A DNA stretch of 64,000 nt from Shimia sp039969785 (lineage in GTDB: Bacteria; Pseudomonadota; Alphaproteobacteria; Rhodobacterales; Rhodobacteraceae). Numbering within the stretch: the first letter of the stretch is position 1; each line of letters starts with the position of its first letter. The notes beneath the pieces were generated by a model. It was given only the letters and a program-made list of their open reading frames with translations. It was not told where the DNA came from and ran no database searches. The DNA lies in the NCBI RefSeq assembly GCF_039969785.1, contig NZ_JBDVNC010000022.1, forward strand, positions 1-64,000, given 5' to 3'. The position numbers and the translations under genes are program-made. Positions 35,922 through 44,480 of this stretch are shown one piece after another.

Positions 35922-36710
35922 ATGAATGATCATCATGACCTACCGATAGCGATTTGTTCTGTCCAAGCGATTGATGTCCACGATGCATTTGAGCAAGCTG
36001 AAAATGCGATCTCCAAGGAACTTGGCCTCTTTTCACTGATCTCATCTCGAGGAAAATTCATTTTTTCTACCGAGCCAGACAAGCCAATCAATACCACCTT
36101 ACTTGCTCCTCACATGACGGTTCATGATCTAGCTGGCGCGCTCAGTTTTGACATATATTGGTATAACCGATGGGCGGATCAGTCGCCAGAGAATGCACGT
36201 TCCCAATCAGAAATCACGAAAGTGCTAAAGCAGGCTGAAAGCGTACGAATTCGGCTCCGAAAACTTCCGTGGCGGCAAATTGCTGAGTTGTCGCTCGCCC
36301 GTCACTATGCAGCATTCGCGCAATGCGATTTGGAAGCATCCTTCCTGGATGGCTGGAGATTACTTGAAGCAATTGGCGGTCACTCTAGAGAAAAAGGCGA
36401 GATACTTGTGAAAAGGGCTGCTTGGTTTTTTGAGAATCGAGATGAACAATACCAGATTGGGTTACATTTGATGCATAGGCGTAACCTGATTTCACATGGC
36501 CGCCCTGTAAAAGACAATAGCAACGAAGGCCTAGCATTTCAGATGAAACAGTTCCTCACTCCGTTTTTGCATGCCTTTCTTACGAATCCGTTCAACTTCA
36601 AGAATATCGAAGAATTCTGGAGCTTCTGCGACTTACCCGTCGATAGACAGGTCCGGTTGCGTAAAGCGTATCTACTTGAATGCCGCACGAGATTCAGGCG
36701 GGAGGACTGA
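35922..36710 (+). CDS. Apea-like HEPN domain protein
   Basis: A 262-residue protein starting MNDHHDLPIAICSVQAID. The C-terminal half is alpha-helical with HYAAFAQCDLEASFLDGWRLLEAI and then LMHRRNLISHGRPV, which contains the R-x4-H motif of HEPN ribonucleases. This layout matches Apea-like HEPN proteins, several of which belong to phage-defence or toxin loci. The frame is continuous with the integrase remnant upstream, so a 312-residue fusion is possible, but the internal ATG fits the domain start. Confidence 0.55.
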   Translation: MNDHHDLPIAICSVQAIDVHDAFEQAENAISKELGLFSLISSRGKFIFSTEPDKPINTTLLAPHMTVHDLAGALSFDIYWYNRWADQSPENARSQSEITKVLKQAESVRIRLRKLPWRQIAELSLARHYAAFAQCDLEASFLDGWRLLEAIGGHSREKGEILVKRAAWFFENRDEQYQIGLHLMHRRNLISHGRPVKDNSNEGLAFQMKQFLTPFLHAFLTNPFNFKNIEEFWSFCDLPVDRQVRLRKAYLLECRTRFRRED

Positions 36711-37041
36711 TCCATACCGGCTATGGGGTCATTGCCTTCCTAAGAAATGCAAAGGTCACTATGCCCGCACAGCCGCCTTCTGAAGTTCGTTTTAGACGAT
36801 TGTAAAAACCTTGCGCTATTAAGCAAAGAGACCAACGGGCTAGCTAACTTTGTTGGCAAGTAACCGCTTCCGATCATTTCGCTCACAAGCTTCGACGAAC
36901 AGCTGAGAAACCCGCGCGTTCATCTCCGCCATTTGGTAAGTGCCTTCACGCTGTTTTGCTTTGGCAGCATCTTCACATCAGATGACAACATAACAAACGC
37001 AGTGGAAACGCTGCATTTTGTTACATTTGGGCGGAAGGTTG
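36711..37041. other. Non-coding spacer in the island
   Basis: 331 bases with no supported gene. Near 36990-37010 the sequence GCAGTGGAAACGCTGC forms a short inverted repeat just before the recombinase fragment, possibly part of its promoter. Confidence 0.4.
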
Positions 37042-37233
37042 ATGAAGCAAGCAAAGGTACTAACGAAGGCGGAACTCAAGCGCGTGCTTACGCTTTGTGA
37101 AACCGCCCAGAATGGCGACCGCAACAGGATCGCCCTATTGCTATCCCACCATGCGGGCCTGCGTGTAGGGGAGATCGCCACTTTGGTTTGGGCCGACATT
37201 GTGGATCGTGACCGTCGGGTTAAAACTGTGTAA
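37042..37233 (+). pseudogene. Truncated XerC/D-like recombinase
   Basis: 63 codons starting MKQAKVLTKAELKRVLTLCE, then NRIALLLSHHAGLRVGEIATL, the first catalytic arginine region of tyrosine recombinases (AGLRVGEI). Reading stops at the left end of the IS481-type element; the His-x-x-Arg and Tyr boxes are not found on the other side, so DNA was lost as well. Confidence 0.75.
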
Positions 37234-37235
37234 AC

Positions 37236-38219
37236 TCGACAGACCGGCGGGACACTGGTGAGGTTACTGTAGCTTGTCTCTGAGTACTTCGTAAGGGGTC
37301 TGGCCATTGTGCGCACCGTGAGGTCTGGCGAAGTTATAAAACCGCTCCCAATCCTCCAGCTTGGCCTCCAGATCGACATCACCCTTGTAGCTGAGAAGCT
37401 GATAAAATTCCTGCTGATCGGACCGGTGGGATCGTTCGACTTTGCCATTGAGCTGAGGTGTGCCGCGTTTGATGTAGGCATGCCTGATCCCGAGGTCTTC
37501 GACATGCCAATGGAACTTGGCCTGGAACTCGTGACCGTTGTCGGTCCGCACCTCGCGAATGCGAAACGGGAACTTTTCGATAATGTGGTCAATGAAGTCG
37601 ATGGCGTTTGCCTGGGTATGCTTCTCGTAGACCTTGAGGGCGCGAACTCTGGTTGCATCGTCGATTGCCGTGTATTGGAAACGGCGGACCTTTTCGCCGC
37701 TTTTCCCTTTGAACGTCAAGAACTTAACATCCACTTGAATGTGATGACCCGGAACCTGCTTCTGATAACGTTTGGTGTGCAGTTTGCGCATGCGTGTGCC
37801 TCTGGGCAGGCGGTTAAGGCCGTTGCGCTTAAGGATGCGGTAGACGCCGGCGTCTGAGATCCTGATGCCGTGATATCGCGCCAAATACCAGACTATCCTG
37901 ATTGGCCCGAGGTGATATTTGCGGCGCAGATAAAGCACTTTCTCTACGATCTCTGCTGGCGTTTGATTGGCAGGATTCTTCGGGATTGATTTGGCGTTCT
38001 TTAGGCCAGCTTCTCCATGCTTTTGGTATGCATCACGCCATCTATAGAAACTGGACCTGCCGATCCCAAAATATCGACAGGCCTTGCGGGCATTGCCGAT
38101 CTTCTCGGCGTGTTGGAGCACTCTAAGTTTGCATTGAATGTCGCGTTCTCCGTTCGTCATGAATACTACCTCCATCCCAAATCAGGGAATTTACAGGAAG
38201 TGTCCCGAGAGTCCGTACA
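37236..38219 (-). mobile_element. IS481-family insertion sequence
   Basis: Imperfect terminal inverted repeats of 21 bases flank one transposase gene: left TCGACAGACCGGCGGGACAC... (37236-37256) and right, read from its own end, TGTACGGACTCTCGGGACAC... (38199-38219), about 15 of 21 matching. No target duplication is evident. It interrupts the recombinase fragment on the left and abuts an IS3 remnant on the right. Confidence 0.7.
37264..38160 (-). CDS. IS481-family transposase
   Basis: A 298-residue DDE transposase. The N-terminal helix-turn-helix is NARKACRYFGIGRSSFYRW, followed by the integrase core with Asp in HIQVDVKFLTF, Asp in VRTDNGHEFQ, and Glu in NGKVERSHRSDQQEFY, ending with RPHGAHNGQTPYEVL. 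A GGAGG site eight bases before 38160 supports the start MTNGERDIQCKLR over one five codons upstream. It appears intact. Confidence 0.92.
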   Translation of the reverse strand: MTNGERDIQCKLRVLQHAEKIGNARKACRYFGIGRSSFYRWRDAYQKHGEAGLKNAKSIPKNPANQTPAEIVEKVLYLRRKYHLGPIRIVWYLARYHGIRISDAGVYRILKRNGLNRLPRGTRMRKLHTKRYQKQVPGHHIQVDVKFLTFKGKSGEKVRRFQYTAIDDATRVRALKVYEKHTQANAIDFIDHIIEKFPFRIREVRTDNGHEFQAKFHWHVEDLGIRHAYIKRGTPQLNGKVERSHRSDQQEFYQLLSYKGDVDLEAKLEDWERFYNFARPHGAHNGQTPYEVLRDKLQ

Positions 38220-38231
38220 TATCTACAGGCA

Positions 38232-38468
38232 TTGGCAAGGCCGGAGATAAGCCCAAGAGAACTGGCTGTTACGTTAACCGATCAACACACCTACTTTGTC
38301 TCGGAAGTTAGTATTTACAGGCTTCTTCGATTCCATGACCTGAGAACAAGCCCGGTTTTTTTGGTAATGAAGACTGCTGATATGTTCCGCGACAAGATGA
38401 CGACCCCTATTCAACGTTGGCAAACCGACTTCACCTATTTCAAAGCAACTGGCTGGGGTTGGAGCTAA
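38232..38468 (+). pseudogene. IS3-family transposase (orfB) fragment
   Basis: About 78 codons resembling the middle of an IS3-type OrfB: RPEISPRELAVTLTDQHTYF, SIYRLLRFHDL and QRWQTDFTYFKATGWGW, where the D of WQTDFTY is the first catalytic acid. It breaks before the second Asp and Glu. The 263 bases after it (to 38731) show no gene. Confidence 0.7.
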
Positions 38469-38731
38469 CTCAGCGCAATCCTTGATGAACAACCGCCTTC
38501 ACATCATCACTTTGAAACTCTGCATGGGGAAACCGCCGTCGAACCCCGATTTCAAGAGCAATTCATGATTGCTTCGATCGTGCCAAGTGCTGCCTATCCC
38601 TTCCCGAATTTGCGTGGAATGGTGCGCCTGCCAAAGTTCAGTTTTCATAACTGTTGCGAAAAATTTTCTAGTGAAGGAGTCCGCCGCCGTCGCCGGGACC
38701 GGTATAAGGGAGAACAGTTCTCATCAGAATC

Positions 38732-39922
38732 TCAATAGGTGACGTTATCATAAGCGCACCCTGCCCCGCCAGAAGCGAACTCTTCAATAATGGTGGGAGA
38801 AAAATTAAGACAGCGCAAAATGTCATCCGTCATCTGCCCGCGCCTACGCGCGTGAAAAATGATATCGACCAACTGCCCGCTCGCGTCAATTACCGGAAAG
38901 GCCCTTCCGGCCCTTTCATAGTTTTTTGAATTTCCTTCAACAAAAAATCGAACATCCTTTTTGTCGTCACGCATAACCTTGCGACACGGGCCCATTGGCG
39001 TGCTACATTCGGCTACAAACGCGCCGTAAAGCGCTTCATCGGTATAATCCCCACTCGAATACAGCAAGAAGTAAGGCCCGTTCGGCGATTGCCAACCCCA
39101 AGCACCTTCCAACAGTCCACCGCCGTCTTCAAACCGCACCTCCGAGGGTAATGGATTGTCCCGGTCCCAACCGCTCTGGTCTTTGCTTCTCTTAGCTTTG
39201 CGCCCTGGGCACAACAGGAACTTTGGCTTTTCCATCCGCATGTCCCGCGACATACGTTGCCCTCGGACACAGGTGGTATTATGCGTTTTGTCATAGCGCA
39301 CATCCGCATAGACAAACACTTTCCTTCCTCCGGTGTCGAAAATTCCACCATTGTAGATAGATTCCAACCACGGCTCATTGCTTTGCATTCGCCAATCTAG
39401 CGGAAATCCCGACTTGGTCCGACGGCCATCTTGAATTGGCTCAAACAAATAGCTGCTGCGTTTTTTGGCGCCCTCGAGGCCATCTCGGTTGAAGTTTTCG
39501 ACCGTTGGCAAGGACGACACCATAACTAACCCGTCTTGGCTGTCAAAAAATTTCTTTTCCCACTCTCGAAACCCTTCTCTGCGCAGCATCCGCTCCCCGT
39601 TGGGCGCGCGCAATGATAGAAAATAAGGCACACCGTCGTCATCTTCAAAAGATCCCGGCGCAAGGCTTTGGTATTCGACCACATGATCTTCCGTGCCGGT
39701 CAGGATAAAAGTACCCGCCTTAGTCCGATAAATATTTGGATCGCGCAGCCATTTGCCCTCGCGGGCTTGCCATACCAAAGGATCCTCATTCGCACCCGCG
39801 TGCGATTCTGAAGGTGCGTCCAAATCAGTGTTCGCTAGGACCGCCTCGTTGGAGATGATCAGCCAAAGCGACCCAGCCACAAAAATAAATAAACCAATTG
39901 CGAAAATCGAAAACTTGCTCAA
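38732..39922 (-). CDS. GH43-like exported protein of unknown substrate
   Basis: A 396-residue protein with an N-terminal membrane segment (SKFSIFAIGLFIFVAGSLWL), then a beta-rich domain. LLEGAWGWQSPNGPYFLLYSSGDY and YGAFVAECSTPMGPCRK echo the EGP...Y-L-YS and A-S-SP-GP blocks of five-bladed glycoside hydrolases (GH43 group). LRDPNIYRTKAGTFILTG resembles the first-blade RDP motif. TTG at 39922 has GAGAGG seven bases upstream. Its lower-GC codon use marks it as island cargo. Confidence 0.5.
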   Translation of the reverse strand: MSKFSIFAIGLFIFVAGSLWLIISNEAVLANTDLDAPSESHAGANEDPLVWQAREGKWLRDPNIYRTKAGTFILTGTEDHVVEYQSLAPGSFEDDDGVPYFLSLRAPNGERMLRREGFREWEKKFFDSQDGLVMVSSLPTVENFNRDGLEGAKKRSSYLFEPIQDGRRTKSGFPLDWRMQSNEPWLESIYNGGIFDTGGRKVFVYADVRYDKTHNTTCVRGQRMSRDMRMEKPKFLLCPGRKAKRSKDQSGWDRDNPLPSEVRFEDGGGLLEGAWGWQSPNGPYFLLYSSGDYTDEALYGAFVAECSTPMGPCRKVMRDDKKDVRFFVEGNSKNYERAGRAFPVIDASGQLVDIIFHARRRGQMTDDILRCLNFSPTIIEEFASGGAGCAYDNVTY

Positions 39923-40175
39923 TTCCGTGCCTCTCAATCACAATTTACCGACGTTACAACAAAAATCAAGCAAAGGTAAAACGTTTCCAGACATCACGCC
40001 TACGGATTTTTTGTGGCAAAATCGAAACTCTGGCACAGTACCTGTTGCACGCGATTCCACATTGTGGCACCGTCAGTGACACACGTAGAGTCCACGATGA
40101 TATCGGTCGAGTTTTTTCGTTTGAAATCATAAGGTTTTGCGGCGGGGATGATGTCCCTACCGCCGGAGCCATAAT

Positions 40176-40210
40176 AAGCCCTTTAAGGTTAGTGCCTTAG
40201 AGGGCTTTTT
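40176..40210 (+). terminator. Terminator-like hairpin
   Basis: AAGCCCTTTAAGG, a short loop, then CCTTAGAGGGCTT and TTT: a long stem with one imperfect position and a T run. The gene it once served is not recognisable, which fits a rearranged region. Confidence 0.6.
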
Positions 40211-40239
40211 GGCATCTAGGTAATGGTGTAATATTTTCC

Positions 40240-40261
40240 ATGTCCCACTAATGTACCACTT
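40240..40261 (+). repeat. Tandem 11-base repeat
   Basis: ATGTCCCACTA directly followed by ATGTACCACTT, nine of eleven bases alike. It might be an integrase arm site or the edge of a lost element. Confidence 0.35.
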
Positions 40262-40361
40262 TTGGCAATCCCTAAGCCGCCCGCTTACCCTTCACCGGCC
40301 TGGGCCATCCTTGGGCGTGCAATCGCGGCACAAAGACATGAAACGCTTCTTTGTCCCACCT

Positions 40362-40775
40362 TCATTCGTATTGCCCTGCGCCGACATCTGAGAAGCTCAC
40401 GCCGTCCAAAAGGATCGAGTTCACTCCTGCCACGATCCGCGCGGTGCCTCCTGCGTCTTCGAGGTGGTTGGTGATCAGGTCCGCGAAACCTGTGATTGCG
40501 CCCACGCCAGCGAGGTTGATCTTCTCACCATCGGCAGCCTCAAACCCGAATATCGTATCATTGCCAAAACCGCTGGCAAACACAAACCGATCCAGCCCCG
40601 CACCACCGGTCATCTGGTCCTGACCTAAACCACCATTCAGGGTGTCATTGCCCAAATCACCAAACAACTGGTCCGCATTAGCACCGCCGAAAAGACGGTC
40701 AAAACCTAAACCACCGCGCAAAACGTCGTTGCCCGCTTCGCCGTAAAACTCATCAAACCCGCCGCCCACGCACAT
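40362..40775 (-). pseudogene. C-terminal fragment of an RTX calcium-binding protein
   Basis: 137 codons with nonapeptide repeats of the GGxGxDxLx type (GGLGFDRLFGG, GGAGLDRFVF), followed by the usual RTX C-terminus FGNDTIFGFEAADGEKINLAG. RTX proteins are exported by type I secretion and fold with calcium. The upstream catalytic or adhesion part is missing; a stop codon directly precedes the first Met, and the frame begins inside a ridA-like remnant. Confidence 0.8.
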
Positions 40776-40872
40776 TCACCAGACTGAATGGCAGGTGCAA
40801 ACCCGGTCGGGTCTGTGTCGGGGTCGGCAAAGACAGCCCCAGCGTCTGCAATCTTGCGTCGATCTCACTCAT
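40753..40872 (-). pseudogene. N-terminal fragment of a RidA-like gene
   Basis: ATG at 40872 with AGGAG eight bases upstream encodes MSEIDARLQTLGLSLPTPTQ and then PFSLV, very like the first 35 residues of alphaproteobacterial RidA/YjgF proteins. After NVRG the sequence turns into the RTX fragment in another frame and stops at 40753. The real gene was cut by a recombination event. Confidence 0.65.
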
Positions 40873-40933
40873 CTTATTTGCTCCTGAAACACAATGGCCT
40901 TGGCGTCACTCTAATCCTGTCCCGGCTCAATAT

Positions 40934-43900
40934 CTATCTCGCATCACCACGTGTTGTCAGGTCATCCATCCAGGTCTTCGCCTCGCGCAAAACTGTCTCG
41001 GCCGAGGCATCCCGCACAGGACCATAGCCACGAATATCCTGTGGTGCCTTCAGCAATGCTGCGCAAACCTCTTGGATGTCCGGGCTGTAACAGGCCCCGA
41101 CACGGTCCAGCACGGTTTCAAACCACGCCAGCAGATCACGATCCAGCTTGCGGTCAGCACCAAACCGAAACGGGTCCAACAGCCCGCCCCGCACACGGCG
41201 CATTCCGGCCAGCCCGCGCAAAACGGGCCGCATCCATGGTCCCAACCGCAGCTTTCTGGCCCGTCCCCGCGCATCTTTGCCAAGCGGCAAGACCGGCGGT
41301 GCCATGTGATAAGTTACTTTGACGTCCCCCTCAAATTCGGCGTTCAACCTGTCTTCGAACCCGGATCGCGTATAAAGCCGCGCAACCTCAAATTCGTCTT
41401 TGATCGCCATCAGCCGGAACAACGATTGCGCTGCCTGAATGCCCAGCGCCTCTGGTACAACCGCAGCGAACGCCCGGATACGCGCCTCAAACTGCGCGCT
41501 ATATTCGGCATCCTGATAGTCGCTCAAAAACGCAACCCGGCGCACAATCACAGCCTCCAAACCCTCGGGTTCCGGCGTCTTTGGCGATGCGAATGCCGCC
41601 CCGTCATGCGCCAGCACCCGTCCGATGCCAAAAGCGCGAATGTTCTTTTCAACCGCCACGCCGTTCAGCAATATCGCCTGCTGCAACGCGCCTTCGCTGA
41701 CCGGGACCAGCCCCTGTTGCCATGCGAACCCCAGCATCATCACATTGGCAAACACAACGTCGCCCATCAGCCGCTCTGCCAGCGCATTCGCGTCCAACGC
41801 CGACAGGTTCTCTGTGCCAACAACCGCGCGAATGACATGTTCACGACGACCAATCTTCAAATCGGCGTCCCGGTTCAGCACCAGATCACCGGTCGGCATC
41901 GCCGCCGTATTCAGCACCATGTGCGTGCCAGCGCGATAATGCACGGATGCTTTGGGTGCCGAACTGACAACCACATCACAACCTATCACAGCATCCGCAG
42001 CGCCGGTGCCAATCCGCACCTGATTGAGCACGTCCGGGCTGGATCCCAACCGAATATAGCTCAGCACCGTGCCGAACTTTTGCGCAAACCCGGTGAAATC
42101 CAACACCGATGCCCCCATCCCTTCAAGATGGGCTGCCATGGTGATCAGCGCGCCAACCGTAACCACACCTGTGCCCCCCACCCCCGTGACCAACAGGTCA
42201 AAGGGTTCCGCGAGTGATGGCACCGCGGGGGTGGGCAGCCCGGCCAGCTTACCAGCCAGATCGATCTCTGCCGCCTGCTTGCGTCGTCGTTTCGCACCGG
42301 TCACGGTCACAAAGCTGGGACAGAACCCATTCACACAAGAGAAGTCCTTGTTACACGCTGACTGGTTGATTTTCCGTTTACGCCCGAATTCCGTCTCAAC
42401 CGGTTCCACACTCAGACAGTTGGATTCTACCGAACAATCACCACACCCCTCACAGACCAGTTCATTGATAAACGCAAATTTATCAGACTCTTGCAGCGTC
42501 CCACGCTTGCGTCGCCGCCGTTTTTCGGTGGCGCAGGTCTGCTCGTAAATCAGCAGCGTCACACCCGGGACTTCCCGCAATTCGCGCTGCACCAAATCCA
42601 ATTCGGCGCGGTCTCGAAATGTGGTGCCGGGTGGGAAATCACCATGCGAAAACTTGGCGATGTCATCGCTGACCAACGCCACACGTTCGATCCCTTCGGC
42701 CCGCGCGCTCCACGCGATTCCCTGCACCGAAACAGGCCCGTCCACCGGTTGCCCGCCGGTCATCGCCACCGCATCATTGAACAGCACTTTGTAAGTGATA
42801 TTGGCCCCCGCCGCGACCGCTTGCCGGATCGCCAATGACCCCGAATGATACCATGTGCCCTCGCCCAAATTCTGAAACACATGCTTGCCGCCGTTGAACT
42901 TCTGCGCCACCGCGACGGGCACACCTTCGCCGCCCATCTGGGCATAGCCGCCGGTGTTGCGGTCCATCCAGCTGGCCATCACGTGGCAGCCGATGCCGCT
43001 CAGCGCGCGACTGCCTTCGGGCACCTTGGTCGACGTGTTATGCGGGCAGCCCGAACAGAAATACGGCGTGCGCGCCGCCCCACTGACATTCAATACCGGC
43101 GCGGGCATCGCCACCAACGCTGCCGCCTTCTTTTCCAGCCCTTCTTCGGGGAAAAACCGCGCCAGTCGCTCGGCCACCACCGGCACCAGCTGCAGCGGAC
43201 TCAGCTCGCCAGTCCAGGGCAACAACGGATCGCCCACCGCGCGATGCTTGCCCACCATGGTCTCGGGTTTATCGCCCGGCCAGTCATAGAAATACTCCTT
43301 GAACTGGCTTTCGATAATGCCGCGCTTTTCCTCGACCACCAGCACCTCTTGCTTGCCCCGCACAAATCCCAGCGCATCGCGCCGCGCCAAAGGCCAAACC
43401 ATGCCAACCTTGTAGATATCGACCCCCAACCGCCGACACACCGCCTCGTCCAGCCCCAAAAGACGCAGCGCCTCCATCAGGTCCAGATGCCCCTTGCCGG
43501 TTGTCACAAAGCCATAGGTCGCCTCGGGGATGTCATAAATTCGCCGGTCAATCGGGTTGGCGTCAACAAACGCCTCTACCGCGCGCAGCTTGTGCCCGAT
43601 GCGCGTTTCAATCTCGGGGCTGGGCAGATCGCTGGGCCGCACGTGCAACCCACCGGGGGGCATGTCAAACGCCGGGATCACAAATTTCCGATCCGCGCAC
43701 AAATCTACAGACCGTCCGGACTCCACCGTTTCCGAGATCGCCTTGAACCCGACCCACGTGCCCGAAAACCGCGACAACGCGATGCCATATTCACCAAAAG
43801 CCAGATACTCGTCGACGCTGGCGGGATTGAGCGTGGGCATGAACCACGTCATAAACGCCACGTCCGACTGATGCGGCATGGACGAGCTGACACAGCCATG

Positions 43901-44356
43901 GTCGTCGCCCGCCACAACCAGCACGCCGCCCTTTTGGGACGCACCATAAGCGTTGCCATGACGCAACGCATCGCCGGACCGATCCACGCCCGGCCCTTTG
44001 CCGTACCACATGGAAAACAGCCCGTCATATTGGCAATCCGGGTCCAGCACCGCTTGCTGCGCGCCCAACACCGCCGTGGCCCCCAGATCTTCGTTTACGG
44101 CAGGCATGAACGTGATCTTTTCCTGCGCGCAGCGCTCCTGTTCGCGCCAGAACTCCAGGTCCAGCGCTCCAAGGGGCGAGCCGCGATAACCCGATACAAA
44201 CCCGCCCGTATTCAACCCCGCCGCACGGTCGCGCCGCGCCTGATCAAACATGATCCGCGCCAACGCCTGTGTCCCAGTCAGAAACACCCGCCCCTTGGTG
44301 CGCGCATATCGGTCTGACAATTCATAGCTTTGAAAATCATGGCGGGCTTGGGTCAT
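40934..44356 (-). CDS. Indolepyruvate ferredoxin oxidoreductase, fused subunits
   Basis: An 1140-residue fused alpha-beta-gamma enzyme that oxidises aryl-pyruvates to aryl-acetyl-CoA. The N-terminal thiamine-diphosphate region includes GFVSGYRGSPLGALD and GDDHGCVSSSMPHQSD. The iron-sulfur region is FCSGCPHNTS and then CEGCGDCSVESNC. The C-terminal gamma part begins LLVTGVGGTGVVTVGALI. The start MTQARHDFQSYELSDRY is set by family length; a 91-codon upstream extension overlaps the divergent regulator and is rejected. Confidence 0.94.
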   Translation of the reverse strand: MTQARHDFQSYELSDRYARTKGRVFLTGTQALARIMFDQARRDRAAGLNTGGFVSGYRGSPLGALDLEFWREQERCAQEKITFMPAVNEDLGATAVLGAQQAVLDPDCQYDGLFSMWYGKGPGVDRSGDALRHGNAYGASQKGGVLVVAGDDHGCVSSSMPHQSDVAFMTWFMPTLNPASVDEYLAFGEYGIALSRFSGTWVGFKAISETVESGRSVDLCADRKFVIPAFDMPPGGLHVRPSDLPSPEIETRIGHKLRAVEAFVDANPIDRRIYDIPEATYGFVTTGKGHLDLMEALRLLGLDEAVCRRLGVDIYKVGMVWPLARRDALGFVRGKQEVLVVEEKRGIIESQFKEYFYDWPGDKPETMVGKHRAVGDPLLPWTGELSPLQLVPVVAERLARFFPEEGLEKKAAALVAMPAPVLNVSGAARTPYFCSGCPHNTSTKVPEGSRALSGIGCHVMASWMDRNTGGYAQMGGEGVPVAVAQKFNGGKHVFQNLGEGTWYHSGSLAIRQAVAAGANITYKVLFNDAVAMTGGQPVDGPVSVQGIAWSARAEGIERVALVSDDIAKFSHGDFPPGTTFRDRAELDLVQRELREVPGVTLLIYEQTCATEKRRRRKRGTLQESDKFAFINELVCEGCGDCSVESNCLSVEPVETEFGRKRKINQSACNKDFSCVNGFCPSFVTVTGAKRRRKQAAEIDLAGKLAGLPTPAVPSLAEPFDLLVTGVGGTGVVTVGALITMAAHLEGMGASVLDFTGFAQKFGTVLSYIRLGSSPDVLNQVRIGTGAADAVIGCDVVVSSAPKASVHYRAGTHMVLNTAAMPTGDLVLNRDADLKIGRREHVIRAVVGTENLSALDANALAERLMGDVVFANVMMLGFAWQQGLVPVSEGALQQAILLNGVAVEKNIRAFGIGRVLAHDGAAFASPKTPEPEGLEAVIVRRVAFLSDYQDAEYSAQFEARIRAFAAVVPEALGIQAAQSLFRLMAIKDEFEVARLYTRSGFEDRLNAEFEGDVKVTYHMAPPVLPLGKDARGRARKLRLGPWMRPVLRGLAGMRRVRGGLLDPFRFGADRKLDRDLLAWFETVLDRVGACYSPDIQEVCAALLKAPQDIRGYGPVRDASAETVLREAKTWMDDLTTRGDAR

Positions 44357-44426
44357 GGCGCATCTCCGTTTTGACCAGTGTCTCATGAAACCCCTGCAAA
44401 ACCGTGCCAATGTGAGCGATATTATT

Positions 44427-44441
44427 GAATTTTTCGAATTC
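44427..44441. promoter_or_regulatory. Candidate Lrp-type operator between divergent genes
   Basis: GAATT-TTTCG-AATTC, an AT-rich inverted repeat in the 124-base gap between the oxidoreductase and its divergent Lrp-family gene. AT-rich palindromes here are the usual binding place for such regulators. Confidence 0.4.
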
Positions 44442-44480
44442 TTGTGCCATATTTCTGCCAACCATCGGAAACTGGAACCA

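Larger units (their letters stand above)
39923..40361. other. Non-coding right part of the island
   Basis: 439 bases with no convincing gene. It holds a terminator-like hairpin at 40176-40210 and a tandem repeat at 40240-40261. Near 40152 GTCCCTACCGCC loosely resembles the tRNA-Met 3' end (GTCCCTGTACCGCC), too weak to call an attachment site. Confidence 0.4.
35404..40900. mobile_element. Decayed tRNA-Met-associated genomic island
   Basis: From the tRNA 3' end to the ridA remnant the base composition becomes visibly AT-richer and gene order breaks down. Contents are a broken integrase N-terminus, an HEPN protein, a truncated recombinase with an IS481-type insertion, an IS3 remnant, a GH43-like exported protein and an RTX fragment. 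A complete integrase and a clear right-hand attachment repeat are missing, so the element is probably immobile. The right boundary is estimated from the ridA break. Confidence 0.7.

Noticed and set aside
35404..37041. CRISPR array or prophage structural genes in the island
   Set aside because: No regularly spaced repeats and no capsid, tail or terminase-like frames were found.
40140..40175. Possible right attachment site resembling the tRNA-Met 3' end
   Set aside because: Only GTCCCT and ACCGCC match, with a two-base gap and diverging ends; too short to claim a duplication.
39898..40200. A 100-codon plus-strand frame in the island
   Set aside because: Starts inside the GH43-like gene on the opposite strand and ends in the terminator hairpin; composition is random.
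40978..41200. Continuation of the RTX or ridA fragments toward the oxidoreductase gene
   Set aside because: The oxidoreductase C-terminus is intact to 40934 and no RidA-like residues follow; the fragments stop before it.
42845..44317. A 490-codon plus-strand open frame
   Set aside because: Antisense to the indolepyruvate oxidoreductase gene, which has clear cofactor motifs; no family seen in the antisense product.
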